From Aphrocallistes beatrix (lineage: Eukaryota; Porifera; Hexactinellida; Sceptrulophora; Aphrocallistidae): a DNA stretch of 64,000 nucleotides. The translations under genes and the position numbers were made by a program. Numbering within the stretch: the stretch's first letter is position 1; each line of letters begins with the position of its first letter. Below, piece after piece: positions 44,015 through 55,619 of the stretch. The notes under the pieces are model-generated. The model made no database searches and was not told the DNA's origin. It was given only the letters and a program-made list of their open reading frames with translations. The stretch covers positions 1,439,934 through 1,503,933 of the forward strand of contig OY725494.1 in NCBI GenBank assembly GCA_963281255.1. Direction: 5' to 3'.

Positions 44015-44640
44015 TACACACAATGCGAACTAAAGTTTAGTAGGACTTCGACATATTAAGACATCGGACACCATTCACAGTCACTCTTGAAATCCCTTTA
44101 TCTTCAAAGAAAATAAGGACCAATTTTCCTTTTGGGGCCAACTACATAGCATATTGTGACTTTTTCTTGCATTAAAGGCTTATTGGCAACTGGATCTGGA
44201 TAATTCTCTTGTTCTGTTTATTAACTTGTACCCAAAGGTGAAAATGACAGTCATCACTCCGGTCAATAACACCAAAGTCAATTTCATTCTTTCCACAATT
44301 TATGTTACAAGCTTAGCAAAAGTCACTCTCATATTTCTAAATTATAGATTGCATTTATAGGATCAGTATCTTGTATAAGAGGAGGTTGATACCATCTTTG
44401 AGAATCTTCCAGATGTTGTCCTGGATGATTGAAGCTTTTTTAAAACTTGATGAATGATGTGGTGAATCTGTTATGAAGTTTCTCTCCACTTTTTTGGTGT
44501 TAATGAGTGTTCTTATTGTCCTGGCCTGGTTGTGTAAATTACAGTACCATTATCTTCAAAACTCTTGAAAATATTTTGAAGGTATCTGGTTTTGGTGAAG
44601 TTCTAGAGCTGTAGAATCTCTTAAATCTTCTCTGCATTGT
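44015..44640 (-). pseudogene. Mariner-superfamily transposase fragment
   Basis: Minus-strand blocks: NIWKILKDGINLLLYKI (DNA-binding part, about 44370-44420); IDFGVIDRSDDCHFHLW, then VQVNKQNKRI (around the first catalytic Asp); and LVLIFFEDKGISRVTVNGVR (near 44100). They match the '…DE.HF.L.GYVNKQN…FFED…VTVNG.RY' pattern of a mariner-like family. Several stops interrupt them and the C-terminal half is missing. Confidence 0.5.
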
Positions 44641-46029
44641 AACAATGGGACTTTATTTTCATCATACCATTTTATAACATTGATCCTTCTACCTTGAGAC
44701 AGCTTTGCCATAAGTTTCTAGTTATCCAATGGTTAATAAAACCAAAATAACATCATTTTAGTTCAACATGTCTCCCGCGACCGCTCGCTCTTGACTTTTT
44801 GATTTTGAATCATGTGCTTACACATCTCATGAGGTTAGCACCCTACCTCGAGAATCAGCAATATATTGACTTCTTTGAAGATGCTGATGTAGAAGATGGA
44901 TAGCTATAGGCCAATGATTCTCAAATGGCGACCCGTAAGCCATTTGTATAGCGCGGGACCTCATAATGTGACGCTAAAAAATAGTTCAATTTAATCAATT
45001 ATAGAATTAACCATAAAATTCTCGACAGTTGCCACTTGTAATTAAATTCAAAACGGTTCTCCAAAACAAAATCATGAAAAAGACATCATCAGATTTTTAA
45101 GAAACTTGAATCGTTCGTAGTGACGTTAGTAGCCACCATGACGTAGTAATAGGAAGGGCAAAGAGGGGAAATTCACACCTTCTTGCCCCGAGACAATGCC
45201 CTCTGGCAAAACTTTAACATATTTCCAGGTTCTCGTATTTCGTCTATGGTTAAAGTATTTTTTCCATCGAATTTTAATCAAAATTTAAGGAATCTGAAAA
45301 CATTTCGAGATAAATACTGCCAACATTCAAAATGTTTTCTCCGAAACCCCATTAGGAGGTCTTACAGCATACGGAGGGGTATTGAGCGCCACATCAAGTC
45401 TTATGGTTTGGTTCTCAGCTAATGGAAAACTTGGTATTGCAGGGGATAACTCATAACACATTTCATTAAATTGGTCGAGTATCAATTTCAAAACTCAAAT
45501 TTGAGGAGTTAGATACTCTCAAACAAAGGATTTAAAGTTTGGATCGTCATCGACAATATATTTTCCACCTATATACCAACTTGAAAATGCAACAGTTAAA
45601 AACGAGGTTATGGCAATTTTGGGTAGAAATGGGTTATAAAACGACCATGTGACAACTCCGGGTTGAGATCGAAATACAAAATTCAAAAAAGAATTCATCG
45701 GCAAGTTCTAAATGGATCGAGCTTTACTTTGCAGGTTATCATATACTATTAAGGTACTATCAATGCGCAAATCTTCACCCAAATCGGGCAAGTTTGATTA
45801 AATAATTACCCATCCTTTACATCCATTCCATATATGTCGGTATTTGGATTACGAGAATTAACGCGAACGGAGTAAGTGAATATATTACACAAGCATGATA
45901 ATAATTTTAAAATCGGTAATAAAGGTAGATAAGTGAACGGCACGGGGCTGCCCTAAAATAAGCCACAATTGAATCCTAAATGAAAGCAAAGTATTCGTAA
46001 CGTGGATTTTGATCTAAAATGAATAATAG
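44641..46029. other. Gene-free stretch, weak frames only
   Basis: Frames at 45183-45422 (plus, PSNFNQNLRNLKTFRDKYC) and 45519-45704 (minus) have no recognisable domain. I see no terminal repeats. Confidence 0.35.
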
Positions 46030-46232
46030 GAGGTTCTGGAGTTCTGGAGTTCTGGTTCTGGAGCGCAGCGTTTTCAATGGAGGCAGCGTTTTCAATGGAG
46101 CGCAGCGTTTTCAATGGATATAACCCCAACTGACCAAGACCAAGACTCCATTGAAAACGCTGCGCTCCAGAACCAGAACTCCAGAGCTCCAGAACTCCAG
46201 AACCTCCATTGAAAACGCTGCGCTATTATCAG
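46030..46232. repeat. Inverted repeat of GGAGCGCAGCGTTTTCAATGG units
   Basis: Left side: GTTCTGGAGTTCTGG and three units CGCAGCGTTTTCAATGGA. Right side: the complement (TCCATTGAAAACGCTGCG, CCAGAACTCCAGA). The centre is near 46130. GC content is higher than in the surroundings. Origin unknown. Confidence 0.75.
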
Positions 46233-47062
46233 ATCGGGATTCCGTGATTTTACATCAATAATCAAAATCAACAAACCATTTTCAAACATTCAATGGTTAT
46301 TTTGACTCATTTCTGAAAATAATTGTTTGTCAGAAATTTCAAAGATATTCCTCCAATTTCAGGGATTTCAAGCTATGGGAAAGGGATAACTCAGAAGACA
46401 CACGTTTTAGTTCCAAATAATGTTTCATGATGGTATAGAAAATGGATGTTTCTGCAGTTTTAATCGCTAAAACTAAGCACTAACACTATAGTTTTGAAGT
46501 TATGGTATTTGTTGGGTGATAAAGTGGAAAACTAGTCGGTACTGCGTGATCATTGGGTTATTACTTTTGAACGGATTTATCCGATTAGAAAAATATTTTC
46601 TTTATTTATTTAGCAAGTACTATTTGACATTTAATAACATAGAATATCTAACATTAGTTTATATCGACATTCAAAAAGAATCAAATAAGAATCGGATTTT
46701 AAAACATGTTTGCAAATTTGGTCTCCAAATTATGAACTATTTTGGACTATAGATATGTTTTCAAGGATAATTTTATTTAGCTTCATTGATACAATCAATC
46801 GCAAGTATTGGTGATTCTAGGTGGAGTGCTCCAATAAAAGTTGTGTTAAGATATGTGACAGCAAAGCAGTAGGTCGCTATATTTGTCGACAAAAAGTAGC
46901 ATGTGGCATCGGGAATGTTAAAAGATCGAAGAACAGTTAATGCTGAACGGTATTGTACAGTTTGTCTCCATGAGGTGTTTAAAAAAACTTTATGAACAAC
47001 ACTGGAAGTCCAGATTCCGTGGAATATTTTGGTACCACGAAAATGCAAGTGCATACAATGCA
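46233..47062. other. Stretch with one 93-codon minus-strand frame (46773-47054)
   Basis: The frame reads SWRQTVQYRSALTVLRSFNI, PDATCYFLSTNIATYCFAV and ends DCINEAK with a stop. It has non-repetitive composition but no recognised family or clear splice signals. It may be a decayed exon. The rest is AT-rich without features. Confidence 0.3.
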
Positions 47063-47838
47063 GGGTGTAATGGCTGAGTTATGCTCGAATAACTGTATTG
47101 CATAACTTTTAAAAATGTGACAATGACGTCATAATTCCATGATAAGTCGACATTTTCGTCTGAGTTCAGAAATTACTGGAGCCATAGCCAAAATACTTCC
47201 ACATGCCAAAAATCAGCTTTCTGTGACTGGCAGTTTCTTCAATCAATTTGTTACAGATATATATATATATATATATATACAAGCGCGCTTCGCTTGCTTG
47301 CGCTGCGCGGCTGGCTGACACTTTGTGTCCGCCGGAGGCTCCCTTCGGTCGTCTGGGGTCACTTTGGTTAATTATAAGGGAGAGAACATCTCTAAATACG
47401 TCTGTCCTACTGTCATAATCGATATCGAACGAAAAATCACCAAATTTGTCAATTTTTAAAATTTTTGATGCGTAATGATGACGTCATAACAAAGTGATGA
47501 GTCATCATTTTTTGATGATAGTCGCATCATATGTGAGACGTGTTAGTATACAGATTCTATTAAAATTTGAGCCTTCTATCTCCTATAATGGCTGAGTTAT
47601 GGCCGAATAACTGTGTTGCTTAACTTTTAAAAATGTGACAATGACGTCATCACTCCATGATGAGTCGACATTTTCGTCTGAGCTCAGAACTTACTGGAGC
47701 CATAGCCAAAAGACTCCCACATGCCAAAAATCAGCTTTCCACGCCTGGCAGTTTCTTCAATCAATTCGTTACAAATATATATATATATATATATATACAC
47801 AAACAAACAAACAATAATCGAGTTTTAATAGTAAGGAT
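47063..47838 (+). repeat. R1 repeats, partial tail then full copy
   Basis: 47063-47280 is an R1 tail (GGCTGAGTTATGCTCGAATAA, AATGACGTCATAA) ending in (TA)n. 47283-47838 is a full R1: GCGCGCTTCGCTTGC head, TGACGTCA twice, TGAGTCATCA, then (TA)n, AAACAAACAAACAA and the TCGAGTTTTAATAGTAAGGA tail. Confidence 0.85.
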
Positions 47839-47915
47839 GAGTAACAATTGCGGTTCACATTCAAATTTTATTTTACTATAAATAATTGTTATTACTGAGA
47901 GCGATATAATAAGTA

Positions 47916-48104
47916 CAGTCAACGCCGCGTAATCGGGACACCGGTTAATCGGGACAAACGCTTAATTGGGACAAGTCTCTAGGAACGAAATGGTCCCATA
48001 CATACATAGAAGCAAATACTAAATTTCATTGGTGGATTGGGATCTCAACTTAATCGGGACAAAATTTCCGGGACCCAAGTGTCCCGATTAAAAGGAGTCA
48101 CCTG
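47916..48104. mobile_element. Pogo-like MITE B, 189 bp
   Basis: CAGTCAACGCCGCGTAATCGG at the left and CGATTAAAAGGAGTCACCTG at the right, TA on both sides (47914-47915 and 48105-48106). Internal phrases TTAATCGGGACAA repeat three times. Confidence 0.8.
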
Positions 48105-48142
48105 TATTTCGCCTTCTTTTCATCCATGGAAAGAGCATGTTA

Positions 48143-48185
48143 GCGGGCATTATCTTCAACAGGTTATGTTGAAGATAATGCCCGC
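48143..48185. repeat. Perfect 19-bp hairpin
   Basis: GCGGGCATTATCTTCAACA, loop GGTTA, then the exact complement TGTTGAAGATAATGCCCGC. It lies between the pogo-like MITE B and the foldback at 48239. No T-run or gene end is nearby that would make it a terminator. Confidence 0.85.
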
Positions 48186-49805
48186 AAAAATATTAAACTA
48201 CCATGAACTGAAAATATGTGATAATTATATAGCTGATACAGTGTGTTTCATAATTATTGGGAATAGACTTTAACTTGATGCAGTATCAAACCTGTACTTG
48301 GAAAGACTATTATAATTTCAGCAAAACTTCATGTATGTATTTTCTTGCTGTGCTATTGTTTTGAGTCACACAATCACAACATGTTTTCTAGAATGCTAAC
48401 TCAATCTTTGTCTCAGTTTTTGTCAAAATTCTAACCACAGTTTGCTATGGAATAACAATGTTTTCTTCAATACCGCTTAATTTAGTTATAGCAATATCTA
48501 AGCATGTATATATATTGTAGTTATGCAATTCTTGCGTATTTGTTCAAGGGATTCGGAAAGATGTAGGCTCTGAAAATCAGAATTAGGGGTGTGCCAGTGA
48601 TCACCATACAAAAATCAAAATTCAAGTTAAACCATTACTATAAACAAGTTACTTAGGTAATTTCATTGTACTGAGCCGTGATCTGTATTCAGAAGTTAGT
48701 GAACATATACTATTTTCGATTGGTCCATTGTATAGTTGAGGGGATCAGCATTCGATTTGCATATAGGATTGTTGTGATAAAACAATTATAGTGATTGGTA
48801 CGTTCGATTTATATACATGGTTTAGGTGACTGTTGAAAAATTGGAATCTCCCCATTGAAAATAGCTTAAAAATGAATTTGGTGATATTCTTTTGAATTCG
48901 TGGAATAAGATCATTAAAAGGTCAAATAATTAAGAACATAAGTGTGATGAAGTAAACGGGAGGTGTTCAGTACAATAACATGTGATAAAAAGTAATTATG
49001 CAACTTTACGTGGATTTTTTCCCAATTTTCTCCCCCTAAAAATGGGACAAAAGTAGTAGTATACCATTTCATAAACAATTTATTCCCCAGCCTAAAACCA
49101 TAATGCTACAAATAAATCAAAATATTTATGGAGTTTTTTATATGTAGAATTTAATGGAAGGATCAGTTTTAATCCAAATTTGCTCAGAAATGAAATGTAG
49201 CCTTAGGGAACTCAAAATTCCCGTTTGAAGGAAGTATCCTAAACTGATGTACTTAAATTGGATGTAAGAACCACAATAATTGTCCTATCACAGTGATTCT
49301 GTATGCAAATCGAAAGCTGTTCCCCTGAGCTATACAATGGATAAATCGAAAATAGGGTAATTCCACTAACTTCTGAATACAGATCACGGCTCAGTACTTA
49401 TGAAATGACCTAAGTAATTTCAAAATTGTGTATTTTATGGGTTATATTTCACTTTTTACATTGTTATTCTCTGCAGGCCTCAATCAGACCCTTAATTCCT
49501 CCTACTTTCAGAACCTAAATATCTTAATAAACAAATCCTCAAGAATTGATTAACAACAAGATATATACATGCTTAGATATTTCTATAACTAATTAGTGGT
49601 GTAGAAGAAAACATTGCTATTCCATAGCAAAGTGTGGTTGGAATTTTGACAAAACCTGAAACAAAGAATGAATTTGCATTCTAGAAAGGATGCTAGGTGG
49701 TATGATGGTATGATAGTGTGACTGAAAACAATGTATATATAGTAAGAAAATACATATATGAGGTTATACTGAAATTAAAACACTCTAAGTCCAGGTTTGA
49801 TACTA

Positions 49806-51170
49806 CAGTCTGTTTCATAATTATTTACAATTATTATACCCAATGCAACTTGAAAACTCAAGTTGATATGTACTCATTCAAGTTTTATTTTGGTTATATG
49901 GCCCCTTAGTAACAATTAAATAGGATATGGTTTAATATTTAATCTTTTTGCCTTGAGCAGCTATCACAAGCACCGCTTACGCATAGATTTTGTGAAGTTG
50001 CCAATGAATTCAGGATCAAAGGTTCCCCACTCTATATCTACATAGTTTTTTACATCTTCAATCGTCTTAGGAGCCCTGTTTAGAATCCTTTTCTTCAGAA
50101 CAGCCCATAAATTCTCTATAGGATTCAAATCAGGGCTGCAGGATGGCCAATCTATACATCTAATGGCGCGTTCCTCTTTGTATGAGACAGAGAGCTTGGA
50201 TTTATGAATGCTCGAATTATCCTCCTGGAGTTTCCAACCGTCTGGGTAGAGTAGGTCTGCTGTCTCTGTCAAACATTCATTTATCACATTACAATATGCG
50301 ATGGAATTGAAATTCTCTCTAAAAATATGCACAGGAGTAGTTCCTCGAGTAGATATCCCTCCCCAAATATGGATCTTGGGTGAATGTCTCGGAATGTTGA
50401 TGACGGGCTTTTGAGTACCCTTGGTCCACATCTGTACTCTCCCGCCACAAAGCCAAATGGAACACTCATCCGTAAAGAAGATCTTGTTCCAATTGATGAA
50501 CTTGTGTTTCTTAGCCCATAAAACTCTCAATGCTTCATGGGAGGGAGTAATATTTGGTCCTTTGATTGCAGTTTTCTTGGAATAGGACATCTCTTTGATG
50601 CATCTCCTCACCGTTGAATACGACACATCAACGCCTCGTGAAACCTTTAGACTACTCTGCATAGTCCGCAAAGAAATTCGGGGATTGTTTTTAATATTTA
50701 GAGAGAGTGAGATCCTGTCTCCTCTGTTGAGGCACCTTTTAGGCCCAGCTCCACCCCTGTGCTCAATGCTTTCGCCCGCTGAAATTCGTTGCTTAACATC
50801 ATAGGCCGTCTTCAGGGTGACACCGCACATAGAAGCAATGTCCTTCATTGAAAGTTTTGAAGTTTCAATGAGCTTAGCCACGTCTTCTCTACGTTGTTTC
50901 TGTATTATTCGCTGAAAATTAGTTGAATTACCTTAACTAGCTTGTCAGAATTAACTTCGAGACCAAAAAGAGAGAAAAAAGCCCGCCGGAAGTGAAAAAA
51001 TTTAAAAAAAAAAGTTGAGTGTCAAAGAGTTGGAAAGGTATCAATAGAAATCGTTAGGATGAGTGTATAGTTGAGAAAAATTGCATTGAAGTACTGCCTA
51101 ACAGATTTCATAGTAAGTTATGGTCATTCAAAATCACCTCAAAAATTGTAAATAATTATGAAACAGACTG
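49806..51170 (-). mobile_element. Tc1-like element (family 2), full length, 1365 bp
   Basis: Perfect 25-bp terminal repeats starting CAGTCTGTTTCATAATTATT at both ends, TA flanks at 49804-49805 and 51171-51172. It is the most intact autonomous-type element in the window. The transposase frame runs right to left. Confidence 0.92.
49964..50950 (-). CDS. Tc1-like transposase, nearly intact
   Basis: DDE/D transposase that cuts and pastes the surrounding element at TA sites. An uninterrupted frame of 305 codons or more reads, N to C: helix-turn-helix ETSKLSMKDIASMCGVTLKTA, second helix pair YSTVRRCIKEM, NWNKIFFTDECSIWLCGG (first Asp, about residue 150), LQEDNSSIHKSKLS (second Asp, about residue 235), and WPSCSPDLNPIENLWAVLKKR (Glu). 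The frame has no ATG at the expected start: the codon at 50881 is GTG and the frame continues upstream as KQRRED, so the true start is unclear. At the 3' end, comparison with 42590-42640 shows a 4-bp deletion after KRC that replaces the last 14 residues or so (…NAAQGKKINY) by L-stop. That damage is minor but probably makes the copy defective. Confidence 0.85.
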
Positions 51171-51214
51171 TATATTAAGTTAAAGTATAGTCCCAAAAAT
51201 TATGAAAAACACTA

Positions 51215-51583
51215 GTGACAGTGTTAATTTAGTGTTTTAGATTAGTTTTAGATTTGAAGTATTTAACTATACCAAGTAACTATTTCTTGGCGACTACCAT
51301 TTCTTTAGTAAATATAATGTTATAGATATTCAAATATTTTTGGTGAGTCAGTGTATATGTGAATGGAGAAAAATCAAAAATTATAATTCAATTAAGCGAA
51401 CAAGCACCATGCAGGTATTATAAATTAATTTGACTAGAATTCAATGATTAAAAACAATGCATTTAGTAATTAGTTTTAAATGGCAATTAAATTAAGAATT
51501 GTGAGCTCAATTAACCAGTTTCTATTTTTTAAAAATATTTTATCACCAAAATTTTAATCAAAAATATCAAAATGAACATTCAC
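51215..51583. other. Start of the inferred long intron, nothing else seen
   Basis: AT-rich. It begins (minus strand) with the donor GTGAATG at 51583. No frames or repeats are recognised. Confidence 0.4.
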
Positions 51584-51967
51584 CTCTTCAAAAAAGATAT
51601 ATCATCAGGTGTGCTATAACTTCTCGAACTTTCTGTTATAATATTCGTTCTTCGCTGAAAATGGAGAAACCTATCACGTCGAAACTCTTCAAACCACCTG
51701 AGATAATTCACTTTGAAACGATTGTTGATAATGCTTAGATTGTTAGTATCCTTTAGCATCATTTTCTGATTTTTAATGTCATTAGTAAATATATCTATTG
51801 GTCTTAAGGTAACTGTCTTTTTTCTCCTTGCAATCTTATCTGAAATCTCAATTAAATTAATGCGGGCTTCATGATCAATTGGTCTGTTTCTAATCTCTAC
51901 TAACAATGTATTACGCATTTCTGGATCAAAATGTGGAATTATACTGATGTTGACTGGCATAGGGGTT
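51584..51967 (-). CDS. Internal exon of an unidentified host gene
   Basis: The acceptor TTCCATTTTCTATTTAG| and donor AAGAG|GTGAAT bound an open minus-strand frame of 127 codons. It begins TPMPVNISIIPHFDPEMRNT, then IRNRPIDHEARINLIEISDK, DTNNLSIINNRFKVNYLRWF and ends SSRSYSTPDDISFLKR. Composition is charged and helical, with no membrane segment in the exon itself; the hydrophobic stretch upstream in the same open frame (to 52068) is most likely intron read-through. The exon ends with two spare bases and joins in phase to the terminal exon at 27568-27856. Upstream exons are not identified and would lie beyond 52000. The family is not recognised. Confidence 0.6.
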
Positions 51968-52596
51968 CTAAATAGAAAATGGAAAATCGGAAATAAGCAG
52001 AATAATAATGAGAAAAGCATCAGAGAAAAGTAAATAGTAAGCCAACGTGTAAATAAATAAATATACATCAGAACAATTCAAAAAGACAGCCGAAGATGAA
52101 AATATCCATTTAGAAATATTAGGTGTGTTCTTTATAAATCTTTCTAGATTAGTAAACCAATTCAACTACAATTATATATATCACTATTCATCAAGTAATA
52201 TTCTATTAAAATTATGTTCAGACGAATAGTCTCGTCGGATAAAAAATGTGAGTTGGTTTGATTCTTAAATTAGGAAACTCAAAATGGTCGTTTTATCAAT
52301 TGATTATAATCAAGTAGGAGCCAAAATACACAGTGTCAGGTTATAATCATGAGATGTATTGACAATCTATATATTTATGATGGAGGTCACTGATGTTTGT
52401 CACGACGGAAGCTACTGATGTCTTATTCACTAAACCTCTTAAACTTAAACTTAGACTTAGACTAAGTAAATAATATTTATATTTCACTAAGTATTACAAC
52501 TCTTTCAAATACGTAAATAATACTTAGTTTACAAAAAAGAAAGCATCATACTTAGTTTTATTTGTATAATTACTTATACTTATACTTAACTTAATA
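51968..52596. other. Upstream intron and flank, nothing recognised
   Basis: AT-rich DNA. I see no further exon with good splice sites on the minus strand. Confidence 0.35.
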
Positions 52597-53280
52597 CAGT
52601 GTGTTCGGAATTTAATGGAACAATTAGGATAAATATATTTTTACTAGAAGCATGGTTGAATTTAATCGTTTTAAGTTTAAGCATGATTGACATTAATCAT
52701 TTTAGATAAAACACAGCATAACATTCGAAATAGTCTCATTTTTTCGCAATCAAACTCAAGAAACCTGGAGAATTCAACTTAAGAATCGCAATGATGCACT
52801 GATAACCAGTCCTAATGATTTACATCAAAGGGCGGCAATCTTCAAGAGAACTATCCATCGCATAATTGGGCAGTTGAAACAGATTAGCTCTCTCAAGCAG
52901 AAAAGGAAGGAGCTGGGAGACCTATTAAAACACTCAAAATTACAGGGGAAGATTTGCCAATCTATTTTTTGCGCATCCTAGAATTAGCTTAAGGTCAAAT
53001 CTTCCAAAATTGAGCACTAGAGTTTGAATAAGCACGCTATATGCTCAAGTTAATCGTCAGATCGACTGGTCACCGAAATGTACTGACTTGGCACCAATTG
53101 AAAATCTTTGGGGTGTCATAAAAAGGAGACTTATTGTACGCGACCTGAAACAGTGAGTAAACTGAAGGAAGACATTCAAGATATAGGGGAATCATTTGGT
53201 CCTGTGTTTTTATACAAATTTTGTTCATCTATGGATCAATGTATTAGCCTGTGTGCTCTGGCAATTCAGGCAAAAAAATA
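52597..53280 (+). pseudogene. Tc1-like element, third lineage, internally deleted
   Basis: The left end CAGTGTGTTCGGAATTTAATG follows TA (52595-52596). Inside are transposase scraps: an N-terminal part near 52850 (RTIHRIIGQLKQI) and DWSPKCTDLAPIENLWGVIK, then RRL, near 53060-53130 (the Glu-box region SPDLNPIENLWG with changes). The central catalytic part is deleted. The right end is lost against R1 sequence. Confidence 0.65.
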
Positions 53281-53282
53281 AA

Positions 53283-53985
53283 ATATTGGTGCTATCTGCA
53301 ATTTCAAATTGAAAAATTTGGTGTTTTTTCTTGCGAAATCGATTAAAACAGTAGAACAGATGTATTTAGAGATGTTATCTCCTTTATAATTAATCAATGG
53401 TGACCACAGGCTCCCAAAGGGCGCCTCCGGTGGACACAAATTGGCCGCCAGCCGCACCGCAAAAGCAAGCGAAGCGCGCTTGTACACATATCTGTAACGA
53501 ATTGATTGAAGAAACTGTCAGGCCCAGAAAGCTGATTATTGGCATTTGGGAGTCTTTTGGCTATGGCTTTAGCAAGTTCTGAGCTCAGACGAAAATGTGG
53601 ACTCATCATGGAATTATGACGTCATTGTCACCTTTTTTATAATTAGAAATTTTAGTTTATCAATCATAACTCAGCCATTTCAAGTGATAGAAGCCTGAAA
53701 TTTTAATAGAATGTGTATGTTACTATTATTCAAATGTGGTTTAACTATCATCAAAAAATGATGACTCATCACTCTGTTATGATGTCATCAGTTTGCGTAA
53801 AATATAAAAATTAGACAAATTTGGTGATTTTTCGTGCGATATCGAGGATAACAGTATGACAAACGTATTAGAGATGTTATCTCCTTTTTAATTAATCAAT
53901 GTTACTCCAGGCGCCCAAATTGCGCCTCCAGGGGACACAAAATGTCAGCCAGCCGCGCAGCGAATGCAAGCGAAGCGCATGTATA
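53283..53985 (-). repeat. R1 repeats, two minus-strand copies in tandem
   Basis: 53283-53495 is a head fragment ending GCGAAGCGCGCTTGTACA. 53505-53985 runs from the tail (GTAACGAATTGATTGAAGAAA) through TGACGTCATTG and ATGACTCATCA to a degraded head (AAGCGAAGCGCATGTATAA). Frames crossing them are shadows of the repeat. Confidence 0.8.
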
Positions 53986-54344
53986 ATTTAGTCATGCATC
54001 GGATCAAGGTCGATCTTTCAACATTTGGTATATTGAAATCGAAGTGGATATTGAAATTGAATCTCATGATTTTATGAAAGTGTTCATGAAAATCGCCAAT
54101 CAGTAATAGATGATTATTTTAATTAGTAAGTGTGCTGAAATAACAACATAATTAATAATATGTTCAGCAAAGTCTTCATCCTATTGGTAAATTGAGGTAT
54201 GGATGGGAAATATTGCCGCATATATGTAGTATTTGAGATGCAAAATATTGGAAAGAATGTAGTGGATTTGATTGCATCTTTAAAGGCGTGTCTATTTTCC
54301 GAATCAGTCGATTCTGATTGGAGAATAAATGATATATCCAAACT

Positions 54345-54875
54345 ATCATTCGTTTGCTTGTGCTGCGCGGGTGGCGAACACTTTGTGTCCACCGTAGGCG
54401 CCGTTAGGGCCCCTAGGGATAAATCGATTAATCATAAGGGAGATAACATCTCTAAAAACGTCTGTCCTACTGTTATAATCGATATCGTAGGAAAATCATC
54501 AAATATGACTTTTTAAAATTTGATGCGGAATGATGACGTCATAACAGAGTGATGCGTCATCATTTTTTGATGACACATGTGAAGAATATTAATATACACA
54601 TTATTTCAATATCAAAGCCTCCTGTCACCTAAAATGGTTGAGTTATAGTCGAAAAATTGAAATTTCTAATTCCAAAAAAAGTTACAATGAAGTCATAATT
54701 CCATGATAAGTAGACATTTTGGTCTAATGTCAGAACTTCGTGGAGCCATAGCCAAAAGACTCCACAACGCCAAAAATCTGCTTTCTGTACCAGGCAGTAT
54801 CTTCAATCAATTCGTCACATATATATATATACACAAACAAACAAACATTAATCGAGTTTTAATAGTAAGGATGCT
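54345..54875 (+). repeat. R1 repeat, diverged copy
   Basis: Degraded head (TTGCTTGTGCTGCGCGGGTGG), TGATGACGTCATAAC, GTGATGCGTCATCA, a tail with (TA)n, ACAAACAAACAAAC and the TCGAGTTTTAATAGTAAGGA unit. Confidence 0.8.
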
Positions 54876-55189
54876 CTCGATTAAAGATCGATTTGAGAAT
54901 CTCAAATTTCTTCAATTCATTCTCTAAATTGTTTTTTTTGACACTATCGGTCCCAGGATCGCTAGCTTTCTCTCTCTCTTGGAAGTTGAGTGTCAAGTTC
55001 CACCAATTCTGAACTAGTAGTTAAAACGCAACTGCAACTAGAATGGAGAGTTTCGCAATATCACTGCGAGGGGTATTTGATGACATCATGGAAATGCCTA
55101 GACAGCCAATAAACATTATTATTTTCATTCAATTTCTGCAATCCAGTTTCACCTGTCTCTTTTGAAGCTGTTTACGAGTTAGAAACAAT

Positions 55190-55560
55190 GGGCAATACAA
55201 AACTAGGACGTTGAACCACACTTTGTTTTCGCCGGAGATACTCTTTGGGTGCCAGGCCCAGAATGAGTAATTACAAGGGAAATAACATCTCTAAAGATGT
55301 GTCGTACTGTTATAATCGGTATCACTCAAAATCATCAAATTTGTCAGGTTTTAAAATTTTTGATGTGTAATGATGGCGTCATAAAAGAGTGATGAATCAT
55401 CATATTTGAGAGATATTAATATATACATTCTAAAAAAATTTCAGCCATCTGTTAGCACCAAAAATGGCTGAGTAAGAGTCGAAAAACTGAAATTTCTAAT
55501 TATAAAAAAGGTGACAATGACAAAATCAGCTTTCTGCGACGTCGGAAAAGCACTCGGTAA
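55190..55560 (+). repeat. R1 repeat, partial and strongly diverged
   Basis: Matches the middle of R1: TACAAGGGAAATAACATCTCT, AATGATGGCGTCATAAAAGAG, TGATGAATCATCAT and AAATGGCTGAGTAAGAGTCG. Head and tail are mostly missing. Confidence 0.65.
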
Positions 55561-55619
55561 AGCGATAATTTTAAACTAGGTAAATAAATTCCAAACCGAA
55601 GGGACTTAAAAATCTAATT

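Larger units (their letters stand above)
48239..51214. mobile_element. TA-type foldback MITE hit by a Tc1 element
   Basis: The left end CAGTGTGTTTCATAATTATTG (48239, after TA) is mirrored by the right end near 51214 (CCAAAAATTATGAAAAACACT). The arms 48239-48880 and 49230-49805 plus 51171-51214 are imperfect inverted copies, for example TACTGAGCCGTGATCTGTAT near 48670 and its complement at 49380. The Tc1 element 49806-51170 sits in the right arm; the left arm gives the matching uninterrupted site (ATGCAGTATCAAACCTG). No coding sequence. Confidence 0.75.

Noticed and set aside
50595..50804. 69-codon plus frame
   Set aside because: Shadow of the minus-strand Tc1 transposase.
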